A DNA stretch of 57,980 nucleotides from Krasilnikovozyma curviuscula (Eukaryota > Basidiomycota > Tremellomycetes > Cystofilobasidiales > Mrakiaceae): NCBI GenBank assembly GCA_014825775.1, contig MVAQ01000131.1, positions 1 to 57,980 of the forward strand, in the 5' to 3' direction. The position numbers and the translations under genes are program-made. Shown in pieces: positions 13,585 through 28,100 of this stretch (position 1 is its first letter; every line of letters begins with the position of its first letter). Under the pieces are notes generated by a model, which was given only the letters and a program-made list of their open reading frames with translations, was not told the origin of the DNA and searched no databases.

Positions 13585-14245
13585 ATGGCAGCTTTTATTT
13601 CAAAGACCAAAGAACAAGTCACCACCGCCCTCTCGAACCTCTCTTCAAGCGACAAGCCAGCTGAGGATAACGCTCACAAAAGTGAGAAGATCAAGTCTCC
13701 TATTGAGGAGAAGCTCGAAGGTTTTTTTAAAGAAGGTGCTGAGGTAAGTTCTGTCGATTTCTTTAGAGGATGGATGTGTAAGTGTTGATACTTGATTTGA
13801 TCTCTACAGGGAAGAAAGGAGGAGAAGAAGGAACTCGAATCCAAGAACATCTTGAAAGGTGCGGCTGCAACCATTCGTCTCTGCACTATACAACATACCT
13901 AAATACTATCTGGGCCATTTAAACAGATGACAGAATAGCTCCAGCTCTTCAAGCCAAACAAGAGGAGCTAAAGAGAGCTCAATTGGAGGTAGATATCATT
14001 GCCCCGCCTTTCGGACCCCACTGTTGATGAATCGTGTCCTCACGCTTGTGTGCAACAGGACTCTCTTGACTCAGCTATTTCTCGTAGACCAAAGCCTGAA
14101 GAGCTCATCAAGGAGGGTATCTTGCAACGTAAGTCCTTTATCATCTCGCCTCTTTGAGATCTCGTGACTTGTCATCCTTCTAATTTCTGCTCCTGGACGT
14201 TCGACATCTGAACCTACAGCTGATGAAAATCCAACAGCAGAGTAG
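13585..14245 (+). CDS. Small RPEL-motif protein (possible G-actin binder)
   Basis: Spliced product of about 121 residues. The C-terminal half reads SRRPKPEELIKEGILQ, a full RPEL motif. It is preceded by IAPALQAKQEELKRAQLED, which matches the linker between RPEL repeats of MRTF-type actin-binding proteins, and by GRKEEKKELESKNILKD, a probable first repeat in which Lys replaces the RPEL proline. In animals RPEL motifs bind monomeric actin; whether this holds in fungi is inference. The N-terminus (MAAFISKTKEQV) is polar, with no signal. Four introns interrupt it: 13745-13809, about 13859-13924, 13989-14059 and 14130-14219. The exon joins keep frame and restore the motif, which supports the model. 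Confidence 0.82.
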
Positions 14246-14435
14246 AGGATATCCTCCTTAAGGGTGCCGTCTTTTCGTGTATACCCCCTTGCTGCCCCTA
14301 CTCAGCCCCCCTGAAGAGCGTTTCATCCCGTTCTTACTTTCTCACTACCTTGTATGTTTCAAATATATCCAGTCACACTAACCATTATCAAATAGTTATA
14401 CTGTCGATAAGGTATCTGTGAGGAATTGATTCCGG

Positions 14436-15713
14436 CTACTGCTTCTTCTGGTCAACAGCCGCAAGGAAGCCTTCCCACTCTGCTTTGGGGATCTTGTAAG
14501 ACTCCTTCTCGGCTGGGAAAGATTCTTCTCTTACTGATTTGGCATACTCTTGAACACCCCTGTTGACGATAAAGGGTGTCAATAGCGATGCGGCAAACGT
14601 CGAGCTATCGCGACGGTCCAGATGAAAGGCTGGACTAACCTCTTGATCTCCTTCCCAGCATTCGAAAAACTCCGCACAAACCGAGGTTTGAGGACATCGT
14701 CATCATCATCCATCATTCCCACTGCATCTGCAATCACCAGCACCTGCCCCGAGCAGCCCTTCCCAGCACCGATCCCTATGGTCGGTATACTTAGAGAGTC
14801 AGTAATGTACGTAGCTAGGGTTGCGGGTATCGCCTCTAAGAGAATGAAGGAAGCTCCCGCTTCTTGCAGTTTGTGGGCGAGGGAATAAATTGAGAGCGCT
14901 GCTGAGGTTGACGAGCCTTGAACTTTGTACCCCGATAGGGAAATTGCTCGTTGAGGTGTTAAGCCGATGTGGGGCATCACAGATATGCCTGTTGGGAAGA
15001 GGAAGTGGACGATCAGCGCATGAGCTGGTGTCGACCGTTATCACAGTTACTAACCAGAATCTGTCAGTCTTCGGACCAGTGGTATGATCTCTAATCCACC
15101 TTCAATCTTCACAGCATCAACTAAGCCCTCTTTAGCTAGTCGTATTGCGCTCCTGACACCATCTTCGACTGCAGCCTCAAAGCTGCCAAAGGGCATGTCT
15201 GCTACGACGAAGGCGTTTCCGCCAGACTTGGCGTTGCCTTGGTGGACTGCTTTACAGTGGTGAATCATCTCATCAAGAGTCAGACCGGTGGTAGATTCAT
15301 GCCCAAGAGCTACTTGGGAGAGGGAGTCGCCCACTAGGAGCATGTCGACGTCGTACGATGATGGCGATGAAGATGATGCTGAAGATGATAGAAGGTAGCT
15401 TGTTGGATAGTCGTACGCCGTCATCATGACAATCTTTTGTTTGGAGTGGTATTGAGAGTAGAGCTGAGATAGAGTAACCTTCTTCCTGCTTGAGGTCAAG
15501 CTCACTGTTTTGAAAAGCAAGAAATGTTCCATCAAGAAGACAGAGGACTGTCAGATCCTTAGCAGTAATACTAGAGCAGCAGATCCACGTACAATTTTCC
15601 TTTGGCCTCGCACTAGATCTCTTCGAAGATTTGTGGAGGTATCTTGAGGCTGATGGATTTCTGACGACACCATTGCCTCTATAGCCGGAAATCGCTGCAG
15701 GCGAAAACTTCAT
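14436..15713 (-). CDS. ECM31: 3-methyl-2-oxobutanoate hydroxymethyltransferase (ketopantoate synthesis)
   Basis: Transfers a hydroxymethyl group from methylenetetrahydrofolate to 2-oxoisovalerate, the first committed step to pantothenate and coenzyme A. ATG at 15713 starts a basic, Ser-rich leader (MKFSPAAISGYRGNGVVRN) that may target mitochondria. The enzyme proper has IVMMTAYDYPTSYLLSS, the metal-binding VGDSL (about 15315), VKIEGGLEIIP (about 15100), HIGLTPQRAISLSGYKVQG (about 14930), LLEAIPATLATYIT and IPTIGIGAGKGCSGQVLV (about 14740). It ends WEGFLAAVDQKKQ at 14436. A Ser-rich insert (about 15370-15400) follows the first motif and is absent from bacterial PanB. Introns lie near 15505-15590, 14990-15050 and 14560-14635. 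It is divergent from TRM61 across 180 bases. Confidence 0.93.
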
Positions 15714-15893
15714 GAGGGGATCTGTGCTAGAACGATGTGCACTGGATGGATGGAATTAGAAAGCTCCCTTGGAGATGATTGTAAAAGATATTTGGGTCTG
15801 ATTGAGTTGCAGTGATGAAACGTATACATGCTGCAGCTGAAAAATCCTCGACGCTTCAGACGTTCAACAGCTAATTTTCCAAATTCCAGCAGA

Positions 15894-17579
<1,686 letters not shown>

Positions 17580-17833
17580 GTCTATGTGTGCAGCGTACTT
17601 GAGTAACGTAACATGTTGTCATTGAATCAGTACGAGCAAAATGTTTGTATCTCTTTAACACGAAAAAGGTGCGTGCTACCATGCATGTTACCAGAAGCAT
17701 CTTGCGAGGTTGTTGTTCTGCGTCAAAGAGAGATGATATATGCATTAGGGCAAAGAAAGAATGAAACATGATAAGAGAATCGTGAAATGGGTGAAATCCA
17801 TATTATAAAGAAAAATAAGCTAACATAGCCGTT

Positions 17834-19226
17834 TTAGTCTCTCTGTGAGTTCGAAAGGACTCTGAGAATCTGAAGGAAGAGGTTGATAGCGTCCAAGTAC
17901 AATCTCAAAGCTCCAAGGATATACTCGTCCGGCGAGAGCTTCTTAAGGATCATTGAGGTGTCGAAGATGATATAACCAGAGAAGAGAAGGCATCCGAACA
18001 TGCCAATAATCAAATCGCTGGTTTGACTGTTAAATGCAGAAAAAATTCAGCGTAAAGACATAAAGACATTGAATCTAATCTGGTACTAGAAACTACCAGG
18101 TGGTCAGAGACTTACCCAAATGGGAGGAAGATACCAACGAAGCTGGTAGTGATCATCACCATTAATCCGCCAAAGAGCCAGGGACCCATTCCTTCGAAGT
18201 CGTATTTAGACTGGAAAGTGAACAGAGTCAAGGCAACAAAGACCTGGAGTAACACAGCAAGGAATGCCAGTCAGTATGTGGATGCATAGTAAAAAAGGGA
18301 CTTGAGTCTACAGAATCACTTACGGAGAGAGTGATGATCAAAGCTTGGATAACGATGATCGACTCGTAGAATGAAACGATCATTCCCACAGTGCAGGCTT
18401 CGAAAAGAGTAAAGACACCAAGAATGAAAAGGTTAAGGGGATGCGAGTTGATTTTCCAGAACTAGATTAACACAGCAAAACGTGAAATTTGTCATTCTTA
18501 CAGCTACTCTTGACATGGCTCATGAGAGAGAAACTCACCAAGACAAAAAGGGAAGCAAAAGATCCAACCAACGGAACCCACATCAGCCATGAGTTTGTGC
18601 GCCAGAAGTCGACGACGGCTGGGATGGTCATGACGTAAGATACAACAGCCGTGAATAACTAGGCGTCACAAATGAGGAAGATTCGAGTCAGTGTCAAGAA
18701 ATTGTGCACATTTCTTATTCGATCAATGACCAGAAGCTCCACAATAGGACCGACAGGCCACGGAGAATGGAAAGGAGCGATTCGGAAGAGAACGACTGAC
18801 CAGCTGAATTGAGAGGATGGTGTAGACCTTTCTGATGAAGGCCATTCTTACAGTGACATCACTGCTGCTAACTGTCGTTCCGATCTTGAAATCCTCATCC
18901 TCATCGAACGGGCCGTCATGTTCGACTGATCCTCTCGCCCCATCAGCGAGGAGGGGTGACGATGGACCTGCCTCCGCTGAGGCATTGTCTGTAGCCTTGT
19001 ATGTTGGGGGAGAGTGGACGGCAGCGTGAGCTCCTGGGGGAGCCGCAGCAGCAGCAGCGTACGTTGGAGGCTGGCTGGAAGAAGGATATGGGATATGGGA
19101 AGTCAGACCATGCGAGGGGCTGTGCGTTTGAGAGAGCATCCAGTGCCAAACATCGGATCCCAAAGAGACCGAACAAAGCTAGGGCACAGAGCACAGACAG
19201 AGACATTCTACTCACTAAGTTGACAT
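17834..19226 (-). CDS. Bax inhibitor-1 family protein (TMBIM/LFG-like)
   Basis: Seven-helix membrane protein of the TMBIM family, thought to act as a calcium leak and cell-death modulator in ER, Golgi or vacuole membranes. Exon 1 is tiny: ATG at 19226 and ten more bases, then GTGAGT. Exon 2 gives a Pro/Ala-rich cytosolic start (QPPTYAAAAAAPPGAHA) and the acidic GPFDEDEDFKIGTTV. VRMAFIRKVYTILSIQL begins the first helix (about 18790-18850). Later segments include SLFVLFWKINSHPLNL, YDFEGMGPWLFGGLMVMITT and YIIFDTSMILKKLSPDEYILGA, with ALRLYLDAINLFLQILR near the end (stop 17834). The family's conserved Asp residues in DTSMI and YLDAINLF are present. Confidence 0.92.
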
Positions 19227-19468
19227 AATGCCAGATGCGAGAGGGATGCTGTCAGAGTCGAACATCCAGCTTATTGGACGAGCGGAAAAGCTCTAGAAAT
19301 TTCAGAAATTTCAACTAGTCATCCGGTAAATGCTATAATATCCAAAGCTATAAGAATGTTGACAGCAGCTTTGTCCCTTGCGAGTTACATGCTCCAGTTT
19401 GGCTTGCCACGGCGAGGAAAACACCCAGAAATGACTAGAGGAAGGCAACTTCTGACCGGCAAGCCGTA

Positions 19469-22326
19469 ATGGAGGACGGTAATCGCCCAACCAAACGTGG
19501 GAGGGCAGTAAAACATGTAGCTCGTGCTTGTACCCCCTGCAGAAGCAAGTAAGTAAACACACAATATAGGAACGAGAGCAAGCGCTAACCCTGGTCTTCC
19601 CCATTTGCTTTGTCTTCACCATTAACTTGATTGTCTTTGACCTATCGACCTGGATAATCTTTGGGGTGCTTGGTTTTTCTTACCAGAAGGAAGAAGTGTG
19701 ATGGAGCTGACCCTTGCAGCAGTTGCGTCGCGAGGGGCCTTGTGGTGAGTCGAAAGCAGTCATCAGAAATGCCCTGGATCTCACCTTACGCTTTACATCT
19801 ACTGGTAGTGTGAGTACAGGAAAGAAAAAGACGGAAGAACGTAAGTATCTACAATTCTTCGAGGTAGTGCTTTGTTGTCGTTCAAGCTGACCGGTGACAC
19901 GTGCGCTGTGTCTTCGGGTTTCATGACGATTGCAGGTCAATGGGAAACCAAATTGTTAGACTTCAAGCTCGAGTGAAGGAATTGGAGGCTATGCTGAAGA
20001 GACAGGCGGGAGACGACAACTCTGCGTTCAGCACTCCTATACACGACGCCAGTGATGATGAAGATGAAGCTTCTGAGACCGAGGAAGTGACAGAAGGAAT
20101 TATGCGTCTACGAGTAAGTGCTCTGGCATGCTTGCTGTACCAGTCTGCTTCCATCTGATGGATGAGAGTAGTTTGTCGATGAAGAAACAGGGGAAATATC
20201 CCATTTTACTCCTCTCAGTACCCTTCAACATGTTCCCGAATCAACCTTCAGGGTTAACAACGCATCTTTCAGGACTTCACAAACTTCATCCGTGCGAGAT
20301 AGCGACTATGGCTTTCAATGGGATGCAAACCTGCCTGCGGATTCTGGTTTGACATACCAACTGCACGAGGCTCTGCTTGATGTGTACGAACTTTACTGTT
20401 CATCATGGGGAGGAGTGAGTTTTTGTTTTAAGTTTCTGGAGCCAATTTGGGGTCAATATCTGACTCAAGGTCGTCTACGAGATTGTTGATATGCCACTAT
20501 TTCGACGAGACATGGTCATCTGCAGCACCTTCGTAAATCCCTCTGACTATTCGCCAGCTTCATTCTATCCCTATCCTATGGTCCCCAACCAGCGAACAAG
20601 GACACACCACTACTCTCCAATGCTTCACAACGCAATCCTTTTATTCGCGTCTTGCTACGTGCTGAACACTGGGGACAGCTTGATCAGCAACTACTCCACG
20701 TGGACCTCGTCAATACAATCACCTCCACTATCATCTACACCTTCGAACCCATCTGAACCGCAAGTTAGCAGTAATACAGTCAAAGCCCTCTACGCGAAGA
20801 CGACATCTACCATCGGGCTTGAACTGGAGAACCCGCATCTCAGTACCATTCGCGGCCTGATGGTCCTCCAGCATTTCTGTTACGGACGGTCGCTAGTTGC
20901 TACTGGAACTGGCTACTTGGCGATGGCGATGGAGCTCAGCCAGTCTCTAGGGCTCTTTGCTGATTGTTCGCACCTAGTTGCGTCGGGGAAGATGAAGGCG
21001 GAGACGAAAATCGAGAGGGATAAGATGGCTTGGGTGCTCTACGTTCAAGACAAGCATCTTGCGTTTGCAATCGGAAGGGCGCTCGCTTATCCCACGGCCC
21101 TCATGAAGGTTGCAGTCCCTCCTATCAACGAAGCGAGGGACGCTCGACCTTGGCAGCCATCTCAACATCGCCCACCTCTTTTTGCCAGCCCTGAAGCTTC
21201 TAAGATACGTCCGAGCATTCATTCCAGCATGTTTGAACATACTAGGAGACTGTGCCTCGTTTTAGAGAGCGTTTACGAAACTTTGTAGGTCGTGTCGGCT
21301 TTTGTACAGTGAGATGTCCTCGCTTTGTTATCAGAACTGACATTATTCTCTCTCTCCAAAAGCTATGTCTCCAATATTAATCCAACATCCAAAGAGTCTC
21401 TGGCAAAGCATTCTCGACTCACAGCGCAGTTGCGGGACTGGCTCACCCACCTGCCAGCTGGTCTTCAAATCAACCCTGCTGCTGCTCTTCCACCACTACC
21501 CCATGCGCTCACGCTGCACATTCAGTACTATGTCAGTCTACTCTACTTTTAGTTTTCAGGTTTTCCGCTTGGTCACAGCTTATCTCTCTTACCTCTCTTA
21601 CTAATTTTGACCCATTTGACGCTGTAGTTTCTCACAATCTTGCTCCATCGCGCAGTATTGTGGTCGAGATCTCGACCCGAGCTGATACCTTCAGAAAACT
21701 CTTCGGAAACCTTGAGCGACTGCTCTGAGGCTGTTGGTAATATGCTAGAACTTTTCACAGTGAGCTGTCTTCGGTGACGTTATTCGACTGTGCGACGCTG
21801 AGCTGACTTCAGCCGTCACCTCTGATTTTAGATGTTTGATGATTTGTATGGGTTACAGAGAGTCTCGAATGCCAGTGTTCATGCAGCATTTCACTGTGCT
21901 ACTGTCTGCCTGATGCAGGCAGTCAGTGTTGAAAGCTCCTTTCACCAGTCACTTGCGAACTTCGAAAGAGCAGTCGCTGCTCTACGGAAGATGGCGCCAA
22001 CGTTGAGGCGTGCGGTTTGGAGTGTGTCTGTTCTGGAAGTGTTGGAGAAGGAGTGGATTACATCAGTATGTTTGTTTCCTACTCTTCCCTCAAACAACTC
22101 AAACTCGCAGCCGTTTGTTTACATTTTCTTTCCTTTCCTGCACGTCCAGCGTCAACCTCAAATCAAATCACCACAGCAATCAGAAGCGCCTGATCTCTCG
22201 TGGATGGATGCGTTTGACTTTACACAGACATTTAACACTCAACTGAAAGACTTTGGCGTGTATAACGAGGAGAAGTCGCCTTCGGCTAGCACGTCCCAGG
22301 ACGCATTCCAATGGACTTCATTTTAG
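19469..22326 (+). CDS. Zn2Cys6 fungal transcription factor
   Basis: DNA-binding nuclear regulator. The start at 19469 gives MEDGNRPTKRGRAVKHVARA. The zinc cluster is split by two introns: ACTPCRSK (about 19525-19549), then RKKCDGADPCSSCVARGLV (about 19687-19745), then CEYRKEKDGR (about 19810-19840), supplying six Cys. A coiled-coil dimer segment follows (IVRLQARVKELEAMLKRQ, 19945-20010), then an acidic stretch. The fungal_trans middle homology region spans roughly 20480-21290, with MPLFRRDMVICSTFVNP and HHYSPMLHNAILLFASCYVLN. It continues to 22326 (FQWTSF). About nine introns. Resembles NIT4/XlnR-type regulators in layout; the targets are unknown. It shares a 242-base divergent promoter with the Bax-inhibitor gene. 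Confidence 0.88.
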
Positions 22327-22638
22327 ACCGTGGTGTTACGATATGAAGAAGTTCAGATATGCATGAGACTTCCATTAGAAAAGAAGCGCAAGCGTCCGAT
22401 GTTCCTCATACTTTAGCGATGATCTTTACAAGGTACTTCCAATCCCACACGCAAACCGTGAGACTACCGCTTGGTTTGCCAACGAAAAGCCCTCCGAACT
22501 TATTTAGAGCTTTGTTCAAGAAATCAACTTGTTGATCTGGGTATAGTAAAGTCAACTCACACGCAAAAGTGTGTGATAATCGCGATTCATCGATTGGCTA
22601 GACAATCCGACGTCATTTCGAAGTATTGCCTATCACCC
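22327..22638. other. Intergenic, upstream of Rieske-AIF gene
   Basis: About 310 bases containing the promoter of the oxidoreductase. A short inverted repeat CACAC-GCAAAA-GTGTG lies near 22557-22573. Nothing else is visible. Confidence 0.4.
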
Positions 22639-24940
22639 ATGTTCAGATCTCGTGGCTTCACCTTAAACCGAGTTCTCTACTCTACAAGATCGATCCACAT
22701 CTCCTCTAGAATCATGTCAGGCCTCAAAACTTTCGACGTGCTGGGCTTCGACGAAATCAAAGATGGTGAAATGTATGGTCGTCGCTTTTCCGCCCAGACC
22801 CGACAACTGGACTCACGAGTGCCTCCCTATCTGATTTTTTGATATAGGAAAGAAGTGCCTTTCACTAAAGACTCTGAAGCTAAAGTTCTTCTTTCCAGGC
22901 TGGGTGACAAAGTGGTGAGTATTACTCCACCGCACCCTTCGAATGTTTAGCTGACTATCCATATCCAACTAGTTTGCTACCTCTGCCTTCTGTACGCACT
23001 ATGGGGCTCCTCTTGTAAAGGGTACTCTCAGCTCCGATGGCTGCGTAAGTCACTGATCAGGGAATAGATTTTGACTTTCCTTGTCCCGTACTTTCCTCCT
23101 GTCGATCCTGACTTGAACCAATTTCTTCTTCTAGGTACGATGTCCCTGGCACCAAGCACTATTCTCTGTTAAGACCGGAGATATCGAGGACCATCCAGGC
23201 ATCAATTCTCTCACTTCGTTCTCTGTGTCAGTTGAAGGCGGTAGAATTCTAGTCAAGAGTGATGGAGCTCCTGTGAAGAAAGAAGGAAGAGGATGCGTTA
23301 AGTCAATCAAAAAGAGCTCGACAGCTTCATCTACGGAGCGAAAAGTCGTCATTGTTGGAGGTGGAAGCGCTGCATTCGGAGTGTTAGAAGGACTGGTATG
23401 TTCCCGCGGACCGGTTATTCTTCGCGGATAGTGACAAGGGTCCCTTTTGAACAGCAACTCCACGAGTTCCCATACGGTGTGACTGTTGTCTCTGCTGAGC
23501 CACATCTCCCGATCGACAGGACAAAACTCTCCAAAGCCCTTCCCACCTCGGTTGATGGACTCGAATTGAGAGGGGCTGATGGATTCAAAGGTGTCGATTT
23601 CAAATTGGGTGTCAAAGCTACCAAGATCATTGATGGAGGTAAAGGTGTCGAGCTTGATAACGGCGAGGTTGTCAAAGGTGACTGGCTGGTCATCGCGACT
23701 GGCGGCGCCTCCAGAACCCGTAAGCACAGGTCTCTTCTTCGTTATGTTCAAAGCAAATCCCATTACTAAAACAAGGCTACTTTAAGTCCCAATAAAAGGA
23801 AAAGAGCTTTCGAACATTCTCACGCTCAGAGGGATTGACGAAGCTAAGAAAATCGCCGAGGGTGGGTGAACTTCCCTCAGCACCATCAGACCGCTTTCAA
23901 TCTCTGACCCGAACTTGGTTCTGTTATCAGTCTGTAAGAAAGGAGCAAAGCTGGTCTTTGTTGGCTCCTCTTTCATCGCAATGGAGATCGCTGTCGCGGC
24001 ACTCGGAAAGGAGGTAGCTTCAATCGATGTCATTGGAATGGAGAAGGTTCCCTTCGAACGAGTACTGGGCCTGGAAATTGGACAGGGCCTTATGGACTAT
24101 CATACCTCAAAGGGACTCAAGTTCCATATGAAAGCTGGTGTCGAAGAATTTGTGCCCTCAAGTAAGCGTTTGCTTTGAAATCGAGTGTAATCCCATCGCG
24201 TTGTTGATCCTTTGCATTTCATCAGAATCTGATTCCTCCAAAGTGGGAGGTGTAAAACTGAAATCTGGCGAAACCCTTGAAGCTGATGCGGTGATATTGG
24301 GAGTTGGTGTTAAGCTCAACACTGACATCCTGAAAGATGCTGGAGTCGAGCTCGAGCAGGACGGAAGCGTATTAGTTGATGAGCATTTCAAAGTAAAGGG
24401 TTTAGCAAACACTTTTGCGATTGGAGATATTGCTACTTGTAAGTTCACCCGTGATCATTACTGGATCTGCATGGAGAAGCTGATTGACCTTTCCTTTGGC
24501 AGACCCGAGTGAAGAGGGCAATGTCAGAATAGAGCACTGGAACGTTTCTGGTAACCAAGGTCGCATCGTTGGAGGTACTATTGCAGGCAAACCGTCGGTT
24601 TTCGATAAAATTCCTACGTTCTGGTCTGCTCAAGGTCAGCAATTGCGTTACTGTGGGAACAGCAAAGGCTATGACAACATCTTTGTCAAAGGAACGCCAA
24701 ACGAGCTCAAAGTGAGTTCATTTGGCGACTCTAACACTGATGATGTATCGAATAACGTTTCTTGCTCCATTTCCTGCTCAGTTTGAAGCGTACTTCGCGA
24801 AAGGTCAAAAGATCATCGCTGTCGCGAGTATGGCTGCTGATCCTCTCGTTACTAAAGCTGCTGAGCTCATGAGACTTGGGACAATGCCAACCTTTGACGA
24901 AATCAAAAGCGGAAAGGTAAAAGCTCCGTCAGATTTATAA
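22639..24940 (+). CDS. AIF-like FAD/NAD oxidoreductase with N-terminal Rieske domain
   Basis: Likely an NAD(P)H-dependent flavoprotein of the AIFM3 type. The start at 22639 gives MFRSRGFTLNRVLYSTRSIH, an Arg/Ser-rich probable mitochondrial presequence; a second Met (SGLKTFDV) is 25 codons on. The Rieske [2Fe-2S] ligands are seen as FCTHYGAPL (about 22985-23015) and CPWHQALFS (about 23137-23165). The FAD-binding VVIVGGGSAAFGVLEGL is at 23345-23395. The NAD-binding LVFVGSSFIAMEIAVAALG is at 23950-24007. The FAD-contact AIGDIAT is at about 24417-24436. The C-terminal domain ends FDEIKSGKVKAPSDL at 24940. About nine short introns. Confidence 0.9.
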
Positions 24941-25179
24941 TGATTGGGTTGACAAAGCTGACTTTGTTGCTCTGTAGCTTGAAATTTTGAAACTCAATAT
25001 TTAAGCGTAGAGCAGCTAATTTTCACAACTGTATCAGATTCCATGTATCTCTTTCCCTTCTTCAAAATCCTACGGAAGCGTGAGTGTAGACAAGAAAGTA
25101 ATCTTCGCGTTAGCCCCAAGCAATGTGCATTCCGACGCGTTTTTCACTCAAGACCGCCATTCTCCAAAAACGATGCAAG

Positions 25180-28100
25180 ATGTCAGGCAAGCAGAAGCTA
25201 TTCTTCGACGATGACTTCAGCGATAGCGACCAAGATGCTAACCTCGAGGAAGTAGAATCAGAATCAGATGAGGATCTGGTTGAGGGCGGAGAGGAGCAGC
25301 AGGACGAGAACTCAGCTCCCAGTTGGGCAGTTCTCAATATCCCGGAATCATCGACATCACCAGGATCTAGCAGTCCAAAGCCCAAGAAGAAGAAGATCGA
25401 TAAGGGTAAAGGAAAGGAGACGGCAAGCAATGGTGAGAGTGGCACGAAGAAGAGAAAGAATTCTAGGTCACCTTCCTCTCCTGGGAAATCGAAACCAAGA
25501 AGACGGTCACTTTCAGAAACAGTCAATGTAACTACAAGATTTGTTGGTCCAAGTAGTTCAGGAACCCTAAATAAGCTCAAGGATTTTGACATGGGCTATC
25601 TGGGTCAGCTCAATTTGGATGGATATGCTATGAGCAGCGGTGAGCTCCCCGGAATTTCCTGTGGACTAGAGAACACTTTTCTCAGTCTTCTATTGTAACA
25701 TCTGATACTATAGGGAAGAGTCATGCATTCTCTGGGTCCAAGGTCATCTTTAAGAGAGAAGTTCCGGTTGCCATGGCCCCAGCAGCAGAAGCAGCAGCCA
25801 AAGCGATCCCTTCGAAGAAATCGATCGCCTCTTTCTTTGTGGGTTAGCTGCCTAGAGCAGGTCTTTTTCACTGGTGTTGAAGGTGAGGCTGATTAAGAAC
25901 CGCGCTGTACGCTCCACACCTCTTTTAGACTTCCAACAACAGCAGACCAGCTCAACCTGTCGCAGGAAATTCTAAAATAAAGCCTCCCAAGACCAATTCC
26001 ATCATTCGATTTATGAACGAGAGAGAGCATGAGATAGGCCGACTCGAAACAACAGATTCGGATTGGCTTGCGCCCTTGATCGACCTTGGAGTTATACATT
26101 TGACAGGCAGCATCATCTCTATCCCACCAAAGCTTCTAATCGGAAACACAATCTCATTGTCTGTTAAAGTCTGGTTGAAAGCGACTGCCTTTGAAGAGCT
26201 CAGAGGTGAAGCAGATACCAAGCACAAGAAGGAGATTGACGCCGGTGGACCGCGGGAAAGCGCCCACGAGAAGATGCTATCTGATCGAAAGACTGGTCTT
26301 CTGAAATTGTTCTGTAAGTACTCATGAATTGTACTTGATAAAAGCTTCTTCTATCTGACGCTCTTTCGTCTTACCGCCAGCTATGATGAATCTCAAGCCG
26401 ACAAGAGTTGGCGCCATGATACCTGAAACTGGAAACGTTGACGAGATTACTCAAGCACTACAGGCCAAACGCCGACGCTCCATGTCTCCAAGCAATGGAA
26501 CCAGGAGTAGAAAGAAAGACGTTGATGGGGCTGTCTGGGAAGAGGGCCTCCAGAAACAGAAGGAAAAGAAACCGGCTGCGAACGCAGTCGAGAGTGAGGA
26601 GGAAGATAGCGGTGAAGAACTGGATGAGAACGATTTGGACATAATCTATGCAAAGTAAGCCTTTGCTAGAACCTTCTTATTCTTCATTTCTCGTCTGAGG
26701 CTGCAGGTGCTGACAGTGGCACTACAGTGCTGAGCGCGATGATAAGAACCTCGAAGAACTGGATCCCCCCTCAACATTTACCTACACTTTGCGACCTTAT
26801 CAGAAGCAGTTCCTGTTTTGGGGGACTCAGATGGAGAACGGAGCCAACTCCAAAGACACGGCGCTCCATCCGCTCTGGGAAGAATTCATGTTCAGAGATG
26901 CACCCACTGACAACAGAGGAGGGCCTGTAGTAATTACTATCGACGACTCCGACGATGAACCAGAGTTTGAAGGCGCCAAGTTCTACTTCAACCCTCTATC
27001 AGGCGAGTTTGTTCCTTATCGCATCTACTTTTGTCTTTATCTATTCTGACTTCACCGTTGCTTTACCAGGCGAGTTAAGTTTGGCGTTTCCGACGGCGGC
27101 TAACAACTGCAGGTAAGCATAGAGACGCTAAATCAGACTCATAGAAATACAATCTTTTGACACTTACAATCATTCCCACAGGTCCGGAATCTTGGCTGAT
27201 CAAATGGGTTTGGGCAAAACTATCATGATGGCTTCCTTGATCCATTTGAACCGAGATGCCAATGAACCCGCCGTCGAAGATGGATTTCATTCTGCTGAAG
27301 AATTTAAGAAAGACGAAGACTCGGACTCAGACATAGAGATTCTCAACAGTCCGCCCCGAGCAGGTCTAAAACGTAGGAAGATCACACTTGACCAATCATT
27401 TAAACCTATCAAACAATCCTCACCACCCAAGACGAAACCATCGTCATCGGCACCTCATGCAACTCTCATCATTGCACCTATCTCCCTTCTCCATCAATGG
27501 AAAAGTGAGCTGAAAAAGTGCTCTCAGAAGGGTACAATGAATGTCTTCAGTAAACCCCAATTTTCTTTCATGTATCACAGCGCGAATTCTAATGTGTATT
27601 CGCATTTTTTCAGTATATCACGGAAATGACAGGAAAGGAGAACTCGACGAACAGCTTCATCCAAACAACAGCAACAGAGCTCACGTCATTCTTACTAGCT
27701 ACGGCACTCTATCATCCGACTTTGAAAATCACTTGCAGCTGCAAGTCGCCAAAGGTCGTGCGAAAGACATTAGCCTATTCAACTATGAATGGTTGAGGGT
27801 AGTTCTTGGTGAGTGAGGAGGATGAGTGTCAATTCAACGAATTCGTCGTTGATAAATCACATTGTATTTGCAGATGAGGCTCACAACATAAAAAGTCGGG
27901 CAACCAAAGTTGCCAAAGCTGCGTACGCCTTGAAAGCTCAACGTCGATGGGCCGTGACTGGTACTCCAATTCAAAATCGGTTGGAGGATCTGCACTCTCT
28001 TCTTGCATTCCTACGACTGGAACCATGGGGTAACTTCGCGTTCTTCAGAGCGTGAGTTTAGCCTATCCTCTTCTACCCCTCGTTTTCCATCTGACACTAG

